Positions 46,910 through 56,317 of a DNA stretch of 64,000 nt are shown here, in pieces (the first letter of the stretch is position 1; every line of letters starts with the position of its first letter). Position numbers and translations under genes: made by a program. The DNA is taken from NCBI RefSeq assembly GCF_011382965.1, contig NZ_CP049934.1, positions 2,790,001 to 2,854,000 of the forward strand. The letters are read 5' to 3'. The DNA is from Leucobacter insecticola. GTDB taxonomy: Bacteria > Actinomycetota > Actinomycetes > Actinomycetales > Microbacteriaceae. Under the pieces are notes generated by a model, which was not told the DNA's origin, made no database searches, and saw nothing but the letters and a program-made list of their open reading frames with translations.

Positions 46910-46971
46910 CACCGATTCGACTGAGAACACCCCCCATTGCGGTAATTGGGGTGTTCTCAGTGAAATCGGTG
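46910..46971. repeat. Long intergenic hairpin (family member 2)
   Basis: A 24-bp inverted repeat matching at 22 of 24 positions (left arm from CACCGATTCGACTGAGAACA; right arm 46948-46971) with a 14-nt loop between convergent genes. It shares much of its arm with the hairpin at 43453-43516. It probably terminates both the MFS gene and the oligopeptide ABC operon. Confidence 0.72.
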
Positions 46972-47023
46972 CCGCAGGTAAACATCGGTCCGCGGATCGG
47001 CGGCCGGGCCAGCAAGGACCTGC

Positions 47024-48718
47024 CTATACGCCCAACTCGATGTTGGCGCCGGGGATCGCGGCCAGCAGGTTCTTCGTGTACTGCTGCTGCGGGTTCTCGA
47101 ACACCTCGTTGGTGGTCGCCTGCTCCACGATCCGGCCCTGCTGCATCACACACACGCGGTCGGCGATCAGCCGCACCACCGCGAGATCGTGAGTGATGAA
47201 GAGGTAGGTGAGGCCCAGCTCACGCTGCAACTCGGCGAGCAGATCCAGGATCTGCGCCTGCACGAGCACGTCGAGCGCCGAGACCGCCTCATCCAGCACG
47301 AGGATGTCGGGCTTGAGCGCGAGACCGCGGGCGACCGCGACACGCTGCCGCTGTCCGCCGGAAAGCTCGTTCGGGTAGCGGGTTGCGAGATCCCGCGGCA
47401 GCGAGACCTGATCCAGTAACTCCATCACGCGCGCCTTGCGGCTTGCCCGGTCGCCGACGTTGTGGATATTCAGCGGCTCCATGATGGTGTTGCCGATGTT
47501 CGTCAGCGGATCGAGCGAGCCGTAGGGGTCTTGGAACACGGGCTGCAGCGTACGCCGCAGATCGAAGAGCCTACGACCGGAGATCCCCTTCATGTCGTTG
47601 CCCGCGATTCGGATCGAGCCGCTCGTGGGTTTCTCGAGCTGCAAGAGCATCTTCGCGATCGTCGATTTCCCCGAGCCAGATTCACCCACCAGCGCCATCG
47701 TTTCACCGCGGTTCACGGTAAAGGTCGCATCCGTCACCGCGTGGAAATCTTCAGACGCGAAGCTTCCCTTGCGGATCTTGTAGACCTTGCCGAGGCCTTC
47801 AACCTCGATCATCGGCTCACCCTGAGCAACCTCGCGCGTGCCCGTCTTCGCCAGCGCGGAGACGTCGAAGGAGTCCGTCGGCGCGGCGGGCAGCGCCGCG
47901 CCCGCACCGATTCTCCGCGAAGCCAGGCTGGGAGCCGCAGCAACAAGGCGTTTGGTGTACGGGTGCTGCGGATGCTGCAGGATCTCCCGGCTGGGGCCCG
48001 ATTCCACAATATTGCCCTTGTACATGACAATCAGCTTCTCGGCACGCTCCGCGGCGAGTCCGAGATCGTGGGTGATGAAGACCACGGCAGTGCCAAGCTC
48101 GCTCGTCATTTTCGCGAGGTGATCGAGCACCACACGCTGCACCGTCACGTCGAGCGCCGAGGTTGGCTCGTCGGCGATGAGCAGCTGTGGGTCAGCCGCC
48201 AATCCGATACCGATAAGTGCGCGCTGTTTCATGCCGCCTGAGAACTGGTGCGGGAACTGCTTCATCCGCTTCTCGGCGTCTTGCAGGCCAGCCTGCTGCA
48301 GCACCTCGATGGCCCGCTCACGCACGGCCTTGCGTCCGGTCGCGAGCCCGTTTGCGCGGATCGCTTCTTCGACCTGGAACCCGATAGACCACACCGGGTT
48401 CAGATTCGACATCGGGTCCTGAGGCACCAAACCAATCTCGCGACCGCGAATCGTCTCCATGTCGCGACGGTGGATCCCGACAAGCTCGCGACCATTCCAA
48501 TTCACCGAGCCCTCGGTGATGCGACCGGTCCCGGGAAGCAGATTGATGACCGCGTGCATCGTTGTCGACTTGCCGGATCCTGACTCTCCCACGATCGCGA
48601 CGGTCTCGCCCGGGTAGACGTCAAAACTGACCCCTTGCAGCACCTCGTTCATCGACTTGCCAACTTTGAATGCGACCTTCAGGTCGCGCACGCTCAGTAC
48701 TGGCTGTTGCTCGCTCAT
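47024..48718 (-). CDS. Fused oligopeptide ABC transporter ATP-binding protein (OppD-OppF type)
   Basis: 564 residues, two ABC cassettes. First: GESGSGKST, signature FSGGMKQRALIG, DEPTSALDVT. Second: GESGSGKSTIAKML, LSGGQRQRVAVARGLA, DEAVSALD. C-terminal oligopeptide-type extensions (HPQHPYTKRLVAAAPSL, NPQQQYTKNLLAAIPG) follow each cassette. Last gene of the 52.4-47.0 kb operon; its ATG overlaps the permease stop by 4 nt. Confidence 0.94.
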   Translation of the reverse strand: MSEQQPVLSVRDLKVAFKVGKSMNEVLQGVSFDVYPGETVAIVGESGSGKSTTMHAVINLLPGTGRITEGSVNWNGRELVGIHRRDMETIRGREIGLVPQDPMSNLNPVWSIGFQVEEAIRANGLATGRKAVRERAIEVLQQAGLQDAEKRMKQFPHQFSGGMKQRALIGIGLAADPQLLIADEPTSALDVTVQRVVLDHLAKMTSELGTAVVFITHDLGLAAERAEKLIVMYKGNIVESGPSREILQHPQHPYTKRLVAAAPSLASRRIGAGAALPAAPTDSFDVSALAKTGTREVAQGEPMIEVEGLGKVYKIRKGSFASEDFHAVTDATFTVNRGETMALVGESGSGKSTIAKMLLQLEKPTSGSIRIAGNDMKGISGRRLFDLRRTLQPVFQDPYGSLDPLTNIGNTIMEPLNIHNVGDRASRKARVMELLDQVSLPRDLATRYPNELSGGQRQRVAVARGLALKPDILVLDEAVSALDVLVQAQILDLLAELQRELGLTYLFITHDLAVVRLIADRVCVMQQGRIVEQATTNEVFENPQQQYTKNLLAAIPGANIELGV

Positions 48719-49671
48719 CGCTGCGCCCTCGCCTTCGGATCGAGTGCGTCACGCAGGAGCTCGCCAAGCAAAATGAAGGCGAGCACCGTCAGCGTCAGCG
48801 CGATGGACGGGTAGATCAGATTTTCTGGTGCGGTTCTCAAATCCGACTGGGCCGCACTAATGTCGTTGCCCCAGCTGATGAACTCGGGGGTCGGGAGTCC
48901 CACACCCAAGAATGACAGTACCGCTTCGGCTACGATCGACGCGGCAAGCGAGAGGGTAGAAACGACGATCATCGGCGCCATTGAGTTCGGCAAAACGTGT
49001 CGCCACAGGTTCTTCCAGGGCCCAAGACCCTGCGCGGTGGAAGCGGTCACGAAGTCCGCTGGGCGTACGCGAAGCACCTCCGCGCGAAGCACGCGCGCGC
49101 TTGATGCCCAGGCGAAAATGCCGATTGCGAGCGAAATCACCCAGATGTTGCGGTATTCCTTAAACACGCCCATGACAATCACCGCGGCGAGGATGTAGGG
49201 GATCGAAAAGAAAATGTCACCGATGCGTGAGAGCAACGCATCGACCCAGCTGCCAAAGTAACCCGCGATCGCACCCATGAGGGTCCCGACAACAAAAACG
49301 ATAAGCGTCGAGATGAGTCCGACAGACAGCGAGGTTCCCGTGCCGTGCACGATACGAGAGTAAACGTCGCAGCCCTGCTTCGTAAATCCGAGCGGGTGTC
49401 CTGCTGCGGGCCCCGTGTTGCTCAGCGCGAGGTCACACATACGCGGATCCACCTGCGTGAAGATGCCCGGCACCAGTGCCGCCGCAAGCACAAAGAGCAG
49501 CAGCGTCAGGGAGATGTAAAACATCGGTCGCTTGCGGATATCCCGCCAAGCATCGATCCACAGGCCGGACCTGCGCTCATTGAGCTGCGGCACGTCCACG
49601 GCGGCGGTAAAGGTATTTTCATCAAACGCAGCGACAAAGTGCTCGTTGCGCGGAGGCATGTTCTCAGGCAT
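48715..49671 (-). CDS. ABC transporter permease, OppC/DppC type
   Basis: 318 residues from ATG 49671 (MPENMPPRNEHF), overlapping the OppB-like stop by 8 nt. Six helices, the first after a 50-residue cytoplasmic tail (WRDIRKRPMFYISLTLLLFVLAAALVPG). EAA loop FVTASTAQGLGPWKNLWRHVLPNSMAPMI. It is paired with the next upstream gene. Confidence 0.93.
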   Translation of the reverse strand: MPENMPPRNEHFVAAFDENTFTAAVDVPQLNERRSGLWIDAWRDIRKRPMFYISLTLLLFVLAAALVPGIFTQVDPRMCDLALSNTGPAAGHPLGFTKQGCDVYSRIVHGTGTSLSVGLISTLIVFVVGTLMGAIAGYFGSWVDALLSRIGDIFFSIPYILAAVIVMGVFKEYRNIWVISLAIGIFAWASSARVLRAEVLRVRPADFVTASTAQGLGPWKNLWRHVLPNSMAPMIVVSTLSLAASIVAEAVLSFLGVGLPTPEFISWGNDISAAQSDLRTAPENLIYPSIALTLTVLAFILLGELLRDALDPKARAQR

Positions 49672-50590
49672 ATCGAATCCTTGGGTCGAGCACCGCGTAG
49701 AGCAGGTCAATGAAGAGATTGACGAAGAGGTAAATAAGCACCATCACCGTCACGAAGGAGACCACGGTCGAGTTTTCACCCAGCCGAATAGCTTTGAAGA
49801 GCGTGTTGCCGACACCGGGGACATTAAAGATCGCCTCGGTCACGGTCGCTCCCACCATCAGCACACCGAAGTTGGTCGCCGTGTTGGTGATGGTCGGGAT
49901 CAGCGAGTTCCGCAGCACGTGAACCGGGATGATCCGATTGCGGCTGAGCCCCTTCGCGTATGCAGTGCGCACGAAGTCCTGATTGAGGGTGTCGATGACC
50001 GAGGCGCGCGTCAGACGCATACTCGTCGCATACAGGGAAACACCCAGAACGATCGCGGGCAGAATCAGGTCCTGGATCGGTGCGCCCGGACCGACGGTAG
50101 TCCGGAAGAAGCCCCACTTAATGCTCAGGAAGTACTGCGCGATAAACGCGATCACGAAGATCGGCACGCTCATCATGACCAGGCCGATGATGAGGCTGAC
50201 GTTGTCAAACAGTTTGCCCTTCCGCAGTCCGGAAATGAGGCCGATGGTGACCGCAAGGACCAACTCAATCACAATCGCCATGAGCGCGAGCTGGATCGTC
50301 ACCGGGAAGGTTCGAGCGAGTACATCGGTCACCTGCTGCCCCGAGAAGGTGATCCCGAGATCCCCGGTGAAGATTCCGCCGAGGTACAGGAAATACTGCA
50401 CGATGAATGGCTTGTCGAGGTTGTACTGCCGGCTAATTTCCTCGAGCACCGCTTGGCTCGGGGTCTTGTCCCCGAACAGGGCAAGGATCGGGTCTCCTGG
50501 CATCGAGAAGACCATGAAATAGATCAGGAAGGTGGTCCCGAGCAATACGGGAATGACCTGGAGGATGCGGAAGAGGATGTATCTCAGCAT
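49664..50590 (-). CDS. ABC transporter permease, OppB/DppB type
   Basis: 308 residues, ATG 50590. LRYILFRILQVIPVLLGTTFLIYFMVFSMPGDPI is the usual OppB start. EAA loop VRTAYAKGLSRNRIIPVHVLRNSLIPTI. It is separated from the receptor gene by 179 bp containing a strong hairpin that probably lowers permease expression relative to the receptor. Confidence 0.94.
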   Translation of the reverse strand: MLRYILFRILQVIPVLLGTTFLIYFMVFSMPGDPILALFGDKTPSQAVLEEISRQYNLDKPFIVQYFLYLGGIFTGDLGITFSGQQVTDVLARTFPVTIQLALMAIVIELVLAVTIGLISGLRKGKLFDNVSLIIGLVMMSVPIFVIAFIAQYFLSIKWGFFRTTVGPGAPIQDLILPAIVLGVSLYATSMRLTRASVIDTLNQDFVRTAYAKGLSRNRIIPVHVLRNSLIPTITNTATNFGVLMVGATVTEAIFNVPGVGNTLFKAIRLGENSTVVSFVTVMVLIYLFVNLFIDLLYAVLDPRIRYA

Positions 50591-50726
50591 TCGCCGCTCC
50601 TCGGCTCAGTGGTGATAAGCATGAAGCGTATTCTCTCGCAATTCTTGACACATACGAAACTCAAACACCAATGTTCGTGTCTCATGAGGTTGGGGATCGC
50701 GCAGACGGCGCTGCCGCTGAACGACG

Positions 50727-50759
50727 TTCAGGCCCCGGATCAGGTATCCGGGGCCTGAA
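50727..50759 (-). terminator. Attenuating hairpin between receptor and permease genes
   Basis: A perfect 14-bp stem (TTCAGGCCCCGGAT / ATCCGGGGCCTGAA) with a 5-nt loop, 10 bp past the receptor stop. No T-run, so partial termination is expected: more receptor than permease. Confidence 0.7.
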
Positions 50760-50769
50760 CAAAGGGGTG

Positions 50770-52389
50770 TTACTTCTTGGTGATCTCGTAGTAGAGCGGC
50801 ACCGAGTTCCAACCGATGGTTACGTTGTCGACGCTCTCAGAGTAGCCGGAGACAGCGTTCTGGTACCAAAGCGGGATCGCAGGGAGATCCTTGAACAGGA
50901 TCGCCTCTGCAGCGTGGAACTTCTCGTTCGCAGCATCAATGCCCGGTGCCGCGAGGCCCTCCTCGAGCAGCGCATCGACCTCGGGGTTCGAGTAGTCGCC
51001 ATCGTTCGCGGATGCGCCGGTCTTGTAGAGCGGCAGCAGGAAGTTGCTGAGGCCCGGGTAATCGCCCTGCCACCCTGAGCGGAAGGCGGTGGTGATGGAG
51101 CGATCGGTGATCGACTGGCGGAAGTCACCAAAGAGCGGGTTCGGTGCGCCGGAGGCGTCGATCCCGAGCGTGTTCTTGATATCGTTCGAGACGGCATCAG
51201 CCCATGCCTGGTGACCACCGTCGGCGTTGTAGCCGATCTGGAACTTACCGCTCCACGGGGAGATGGCGTCGGCCTGTGCCCACAGTTCCTTCGCGCGCTC
51301 CGGGTCGTACTTCACGACATCGTTGCCGGGAAGCTTTTCGTCGTACCCGTTGATGACCGGTGATGACCAGTCAACGGCCGGCGTGCGGGTGTCGCTGAAG
51401 ATCTTGTCGGTAATCTGCGGACGGTTGATCGACAGCGAGATCGCTTCGCGGCGCAACTGTCCCTCTTCGCCGGAGAAGTGCTCAAGGCGCTCGGGGATCG
51501 TGAACGACTGGAAAACTGCGGCGGGCTGGTTGATCCAGCGGTCACCGAGGTCTTCCTTATACTTCGCATATGCCGCATCGGGGATCATGTCGAGCACGTC
51601 GAGGTTGCCGCCGAGCAGGTCAGCGTAGGCTGCGTCGAGAGAATCGTAGAAGATGATCGAGAGACCAGCGTTCTGTACTTCGCGACCTCCCTTGTAATCC
51701 TCATTCTTCAGCATCTCGATCTTGACCTTGTGCGTCCAGCCGTCGTCGGCGACCTTGTAGGGGCCGTTGCCGATCGGGTTCTGGCCGAAGTCGTCGGTCA
51801 CGTTGCCATCGGCGTCAAACGCCGACTTGGGGAGCGGGTAGAACGAGGAGTAGCCGAGCTGCAGCGGGAAGTCCGACTGCGCGCTCTTCAAGGTCACCTC
51901 GAAGGTGGTCTCGTCGATCACCTTCAGACCGGTGAGATCCGAGTCCTTCTCGCCGTCGAAGCCGACGATGTTTTCAAACCAGGAGGAGTTGAGGCGACCG
52001 TTTGAGAACTTGGCGGCATCCTTCCAAGCGTTCACGAACGAGTCGGAATCGACCGGGTCACCGTTCGTGAACTTCTGGCCGGGCTTGAGCTTGATCGTGT
52101 ACACCGTTGAATCAGTTGTCTCGACGGACTCAGCCGCGTCGAGCACCGGGTTGCCCTTGGCGTCGTAGTAGTACAGCCCCGAGAACATTGCGTCGAGAAT
52201 ACGACCGCCGCCGACCTCGTTGATGTCACTGGGAATCAGACCCTTTTCGGGCTCCGAGCCGTTCACCGTGATGATGCCAGCGGCGTCGCCTCCCTTGGTA
52301 TCGTCACCGCTCGAAGAGCAGCCAGACAGCACAAGTGCGCTTGCGGCCGCCAGGGCGATAACGCCCAGACCTATCCGTGATCGCTTCAC
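50770..52389 (-). CDS. ABC transporter substrate-binding lipoprotein (oligopeptide, family 5)
   Basis: 539 residues from GTG 52389, with AGGAGG seven bases upstream; the open frame extends further but lacks signals. Signal peptide and lipobox LSGC (Cys24). Body with EPEKGLIPSDINEVGGGRILDAMFSGLYYYDAKGNP, YTIKLKPGQKFTNGDPVDSDSFVNAWKDAA and TAFRSGWQGDYPGLSNFLLPLY, typical of OppA. First gene of the operon. Confidence 0.94.
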   Translation of the reverse strand: MKRSRIGLGVIALAAASALVLSGCSSSGDDTKGGDAAGIITVNGSEPEKGLIPSDINEVGGGRILDAMFSGLYYYDAKGNPVLDAAESVETTDSTVYTIKLKPGQKFTNGDPVDSDSFVNAWKDAAKFSNGRLNSSWFENIVGFDGEKDSDLTGLKVIDETTFEVTLKSAQSDFPLQLGYSSFYPLPKSAFDADGNVTDDFGQNPIGNGPYKVADDGWTHKVKIEMLKNEDYKGGREVQNAGLSIIFYDSLDAAYADLLGGNLDVLDMIPDAAYAKYKEDLGDRWINQPAAVFQSFTIPERLEHFSGEEGQLRREAISLSINRPQITDKIFSDTRTPAVDWSSPVINGYDEKLPGNDVVKYDPERAKELWAQADAISPWSGKFQIGYNADGGHQAWADAVSNDIKNTLGIDASGAPNPLFGDFRQSITDRSITTAFRSGWQGDYPGLSNFLLPLYKTGASANDGDYSNPEVDALLEEGLAAPGIDAANEKFHAAEAILFKDLPAIPLWYQNAVSGYSESVDNVTIGWNSVPLYYEITKK

Positions 52390-52741
52390 AGGTTTTCCTC
52401 CTTGGTATCTCCGTCTTGCAGCAGATGTAAACTGCGGAGAGTTCGGGGAGAATGCGCAACAAATTGCACTCAGGTGCCCCCACCTCACACGCGATCTGCA
52501 CACAAAACGGATCGTGATTTGCCTCTCAAGCCTATATCTCCGCGCAGGCGCGACCTCTCGAGCCGCATGCGTCGTGATGCAGTCGTGACCGACTATTGAG
52601 GAACCCTCAGTTGAGCGCGATGTTTCTGTCACTTCTTTGTCTTGTTCCAATATTCCCTGGATACCTACAGTCTGTATATTGAGCTTACGGATTCATGAAA
52701 GCACGCTCCCCTTCCCACCGTTCGGGCGTTACGCTGAAACA
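52390..52741. other. Divergent intergenic region between oppA-like and CPBP genes
   Basis: About 350 bp. It must hold promoters for both genes. I see no strong hexamer pair or long palindrome, and no convincing small gene. Confidence 0.4.
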
Positions 52742-53565
52742 GTGACGCCACCATCATCGACCACCGGCGCTCCCGAGCTGCGCTCTGGCATCCGCACCAG
52801 GCTTCGTTGGGAGATCGGGATCGTCCTCGCGCTCTCCTTCGGCGCTTCCGCGGTCTATGCCATCGTCGCGATTGTCGAACGCCTCACGCGCGAAGCTGCA
52901 CTCGCAACGCAGACGGCAACGATCAACCGACCGCTCTCCGAACGCCCCACCTTCGATCTCGTGAACCAGCTGCTCGGTTTCGCCTTCGGCCTCGCACCCG
53001 TGCTATTGGTGGGCTTTCTGCTCTGGAATTCGCATCGTCCACACCTCGGAAGACTGGGCCTCGGCGCGCATCGCAACGGCCCGCGCCTGTGGTGGCTGCG
53101 CGAAAGCGGCGGCGGCGTTCTTCTTGCGGCCCTCATCGGCATCCCCGGCATCGGTTTCTACCTCTTTGCGAAATCGATCGGGATCAATGCGACCGTCGTA
53201 CCCGCCGCGCTCGACACGCACTGGTGGACGGTGCCCGTGCTGATCCTGCTGGCCCTCCGCGCGGCGCTCAGCGAAGAGCTCATCGTGGTGGCGTACCTCT
53301 TCGACCGGCTCAAGCGCCTCGGTGTCGGCCCGGTGGCCACCGTCGCCACAAGCGCGCTGCTCCGCGGCAGCTACCACCTCTATCAGGGGTTCGGCGGCTT
53401 CATCGGCAACGTCGTCATGGGCCTCGTTTTCGGGTGGGCCTATCACCGGTACGGGCGCAGCCTCCCCTCATCGTGGCCCACTGGATCCTCGACATCGTCA
53501 GTTTCGTGGGCTACGCCCTCGCCGTCGCGCTCTGGCCAGCGCTCTTCGGCCCACCAAGCAGCTGA
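52742..53565 (+). pseudogene. CPBP-family intramembrane metalloprotease-like protein, frameshifted
   Basis: From GTG 52742 the frame encodes a multi-helix membrane protein with the CPBP/Abi motifs: RAALSEELIVVAYLFDRL (motif 1 EE) and LLRGSYHLYQGFGGFIGNVVMGLVFGWAYHRYG (His motif). It breaks at a four-C run (53464-53467). One extra C gives LPLIVAHWILDIVSFVGYALA, the third motif, and the natural stop at 53565 (about 275 residues). Members process prenylated or other membrane substrates; here the substrate is unknown. Confidence 0.82.
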
Positions 53566-53584
53566 CCACCGAGAATTCGCGCCG

Positions 53585-55267
53585 CTACGCCTCGCCCCGC
53601 AGCGCCCGGGCAAGCTGCCGACGCTGCGCCTGCTTCGACGGGTCGGGAACAGGCAGCGAGGCGAGCAGACGCTGGGTGTAGGGCACCTGCGGGTTACCAA
53701 GCACCTCAGCGGCTGACCCACTCTCAACAAGCTCACCGTGGTAGAGCACCCCGATCCGATCCGCCAGCGCGTCAACCACGGCAAGGTCGTGAGTGATAAA
53801 CAGTGATGCGAATCCCAGCTCGGACTGCAACTCGGCGAAGAGTTCTAGTACCTTCGCCTGCACCGAAACATCGAGCGCTGAGGTCGGCTCGTCGGCAATC
53901 AACAGCTTCGGATCAAGCGCGAGCCCACGCGCGAGCGAGGCCCGCTGCCGCTGCCCGCCCGAGAGCTCGTGCGGGAACCGATCCCCGTACGCCTTTGGCA
54001 ATTGCACGGCCTCAAGCAGTTCATCCACCCGCGGCCGGGCCGCAGCCGCATCGCCGGCGAGCTTGTGTACGATGAGCGGCTCAGCGACGTTCTCCGCGAT
54101 GGTGAGCAGGGGGTTGAAGCTTGACGCCGGATCCTGGAAGACGAAACCTATGTCACGCCTCGCAGCTCGGAAGTTGCGTTCCTTGAACCCCACCATCTCG
54201 TGCCCGAGGACCCGCAGCGAACCGCCGGTCGCCTGCGTCAGCCCGGCGATTGCGCGCCCAATCGTCGATTTGCCGGATCCTGACTCACCGACCAGCCCAT
54301 AGACTTCGCCGTCTGCAATTTCAAAGCTGACCCCGCGTACGGCTTTGAAGCCAGGTCTGCCGAGGCGCCCAGGATATTGAATCTCCAGGTTAGTTGCGAG
54401 CACCGGGGCGGCAACCGAAGTTTCAGCAGCGACCGCGCCGCGATCCCGCACCCGCATGCTGCCGCCGCCCAGTCGCAACACCGCGCCCAACAGTTGCTTG
54501 GTGTAGGCCTCGCGCGGGTGCGCAAACAGCTCGTCAACGGGGGCCCGCTCGACAACCTCACCTTGATACATGACGGCAACGTCGTCGGCGAGATCCGCCA
54601 CCACCCCCATATTGTGGGTGATGAGCAGGATCGCCGTGCCAAACTCATCACGGAGCTTGCGCAACAGATCGAGGATCTCCGCCTGTACGGTGACGTCAAG
54701 CGCCGTTGTCGGTTCGTCGGCGATGATCAACCCGGGTTCAAGCGCCAGAGCCATCGCGATCATGACGCGTTGCTTCTGCCCGCCCGAGAGCTGGTGCGGG
54801 TAGTAGTCGACACGCTCGCTTGGCTCCGGCATACCCACACGCTCGAGCATCTCAATCGCGCGAGCGCGCGCGTCTTTCTTCGACAGCTTGCCGTGGGCAC
54901 GCAGCCCCTCGGCAATCTGCCAGCCCACAGTGAACACCGGGTTCAGCGCCGTCGAGGCTTCCTGAAACACCATCGCGGCGTCACGCCCACGCACCTGGCG
55001 CATCTGCTCACCGGTGAGGCGCAAAACGTTGTTCTCTCCGCTCCCGTCGCGAGTGGAAAGCACCACCGCGCCGGAGGAGACAGCAGTCTCCGGCAGCAGG
55101 CCAAGTACCGTGCGAGCGGTCACAGTCTTGCCCGATCCCGATTCACCGACCACCGCAAGCACACGGCCCGGTTCAACCGCGAGCGTCACACCATCGACAG
55201 CCTTTACCGGGCCACGGTCGGTCGCAAACGTCACCTGCAGATTCTGAATATCGAGGATATTCTTCAT
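53585..55267 (-). CDS. Fused dipeptide ABC transporter ATP-binding protein
   Basis: 560 residues with two cassettes: GESGSGKTVTART, LSGGQKQRVMIAMALAL, DEPTTALDVT; and GESGSGKSTIGRA, LSGGQRQRASLARGLAL, DEPTSALDVS. Each carries the peptide-transporter C-terminal extension (AYTKQLLGAVL; VPYTQRLLASLPVPDPS). Last gene of the 59.1-53.6 kb operon; overlaps the permease by 4 nt. Confidence 0.94.
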   Translation of the reverse strand: MKNILDIQNLQVTFATDRGPVKAVDGVTLAVEPGRVLAVVGESGSGKTVTARTVLGLLPETAVSSGAVVLSTRDGSGENNVLRLTGEQMRQVRGRDAAMVFQEASTALNPVFTVGWQIAEGLRAHGKLSKKDARARAIEMLERVGMPEPSERVDYYPHQLSGGQKQRVMIAMALALEPGLIIADEPTTALDVTVQAEILDLLRKLRDEFGTAILLITHNMGVVADLADDVAVMYQGEVVERAPVDELFAHPREAYTKQLLGAVLRLGGGSMRVRDRGAVAAETSVAAPVLATNLEIQYPGRLGRPGFKAVRGVSFEIADGEVYGLVGESGSGKSTIGRAIAGLTQATGGSLRVLGHEMVGFKERNFRAARRDIGFVFQDPASSFNPLLTIAENVAEPLIVHKLAGDAAAARPRVDELLEAVQLPKAYGDRFPHELSGGQRQRASLARGLALDPKLLIADEPTSALDVSVQAKVLELFAELQSELGFASLFITHDLAVVDALADRIGVLYHGELVESGSAAEVLGNPQVPYTQRLLASLPVPDPSKQAQRRQLARALRGEA

Positions 55268-56316
55268 CGCGCATCCCCTTCGCGTGTAGCGGGTGCAGTG
55301 GGGGCCGCCGACGCTATGGCCTCAGCTGCCACCCCAACCGCATTATCTGAAACCTTGCCCGAACCAGCCTTCGCCCGCCTCCGACTGCGCAGACGCGGGT
55401 CAGAAAGATCATTCAGGCTCTCGCCTGTCAGCGTGAGACCCGTCACGACCAGCACGATCGCAATGCCGGGCCACAGGCTCGTCCACCAGACGCCGTTTGT
55501 GACGTCGGCGATCGCCTTGTTGAGGTCGTATCCCCACTCGGCAGCCGAGTTCGGTTCGATGCCGAAGCCAAGAAAGCCAAGACCCGCAAGCGTCAGGATC
55601 GCCTCCGAAGCGTTCAGCGTAAACACGAGAGGCAGGGACCGCGTCGAGTTGCGCATCACATGCCGGAACATGATGCGGGCATTGCTCGCACCAACGACCC
55701 GCGCCGATTCGACGAACGCCTCAGACTTCACGCGGATCACCTCCGAGCGCACCACACGGAGGTACTGCGGAATGAACACGACAGTGATGGACAGTGAGGC
55801 CGCCCAGATCCCGCCCCACATGCTCGACTGCCCACCTGAGATCACGATTGAGAGCACAATCGCGAGCAGCAGCGACGGAAAGGCGTAGATCGCGTCGGCC
55901 AGCATGACGAGCACACGATCGAGCCAGCCGCCAACGTAGCCCGAGAGCAGTCCGAGGAACGAACCAAGAAAAATCGAGCTCGCAACAGCAATTGCGATCA
56001 CGAGAAACGCGGTTCGTGCGCCCCAAATCACGCGCGAGAGCACATCGTATCCGGCGGTAGTCGTGCCGAAGGGGTGAGCCAGGGACGGCTGCTGTAGGGA
56101 CCCAAAATCCCCGTCCGGTCCGGAGAGCGCAGAAAAGCTGTAGGGAGCGAGCAGCGGAGCAAAGAGCGCCGTGATCACGAAAACTGACACGAGAATCAGG
56201 CCGACGATCAACATCCCGCGTTGCAGTCCGATGCTCTGCCGCAGCTGCTTGATCAGCGGCCAGGCATGCCAGCCGCGCTCCACGCGCGGCGCAGTAAGAA
56301 GTGCCTCGGTTGTCAT
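55264..56316 (-). CDS. ABC transporter permease, DppC type
   Basis: 350 residues, ATG 56316, one base after the DppB-type stop. LFAPLLAPYSFSALSGPDGDFGSLQQPSLAHPFGTTTAGYDVLSRVIWG is the DppC N-terminal block. EAA loop FVESARVVGASNARIMFRHVMRNS. An Ala-rich, Arg-rich C-terminal tail longer than usual follows the last helix. Confidence 0.93.
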   Translation of the reverse strand: MTTEALLTAPRVERGWHAWPLIKQLRQSIGLQRGMLIVGLILVSVFVITALFAPLLAPYSFSALSGPDGDFGSLQQPSLAHPFGTTTAGYDVLSRVIWGARTAFLVIAIAVASSIFLGSFLGLLSGYVGGWLDRVLVMLADAIYAFPSLLLAIVLSIVISGGQSSMWGGIWAASLSITVVFIPQYLRVVRSEVIRVKSEAFVESARVVGASNARIMFRHVMRNSTRSLPLVFTLNASEAILTLAGLGFLGFGIEPNSAAEWGYDLNKAIADVTNGVWWTSLWPGIAIVLVVTGLTLTGESLNDLSDPRLRSRRRAKAGSGKVSDNAVGVAAEAIASAAPTAPATREGDAR

Positions 56317-56317
56317 G

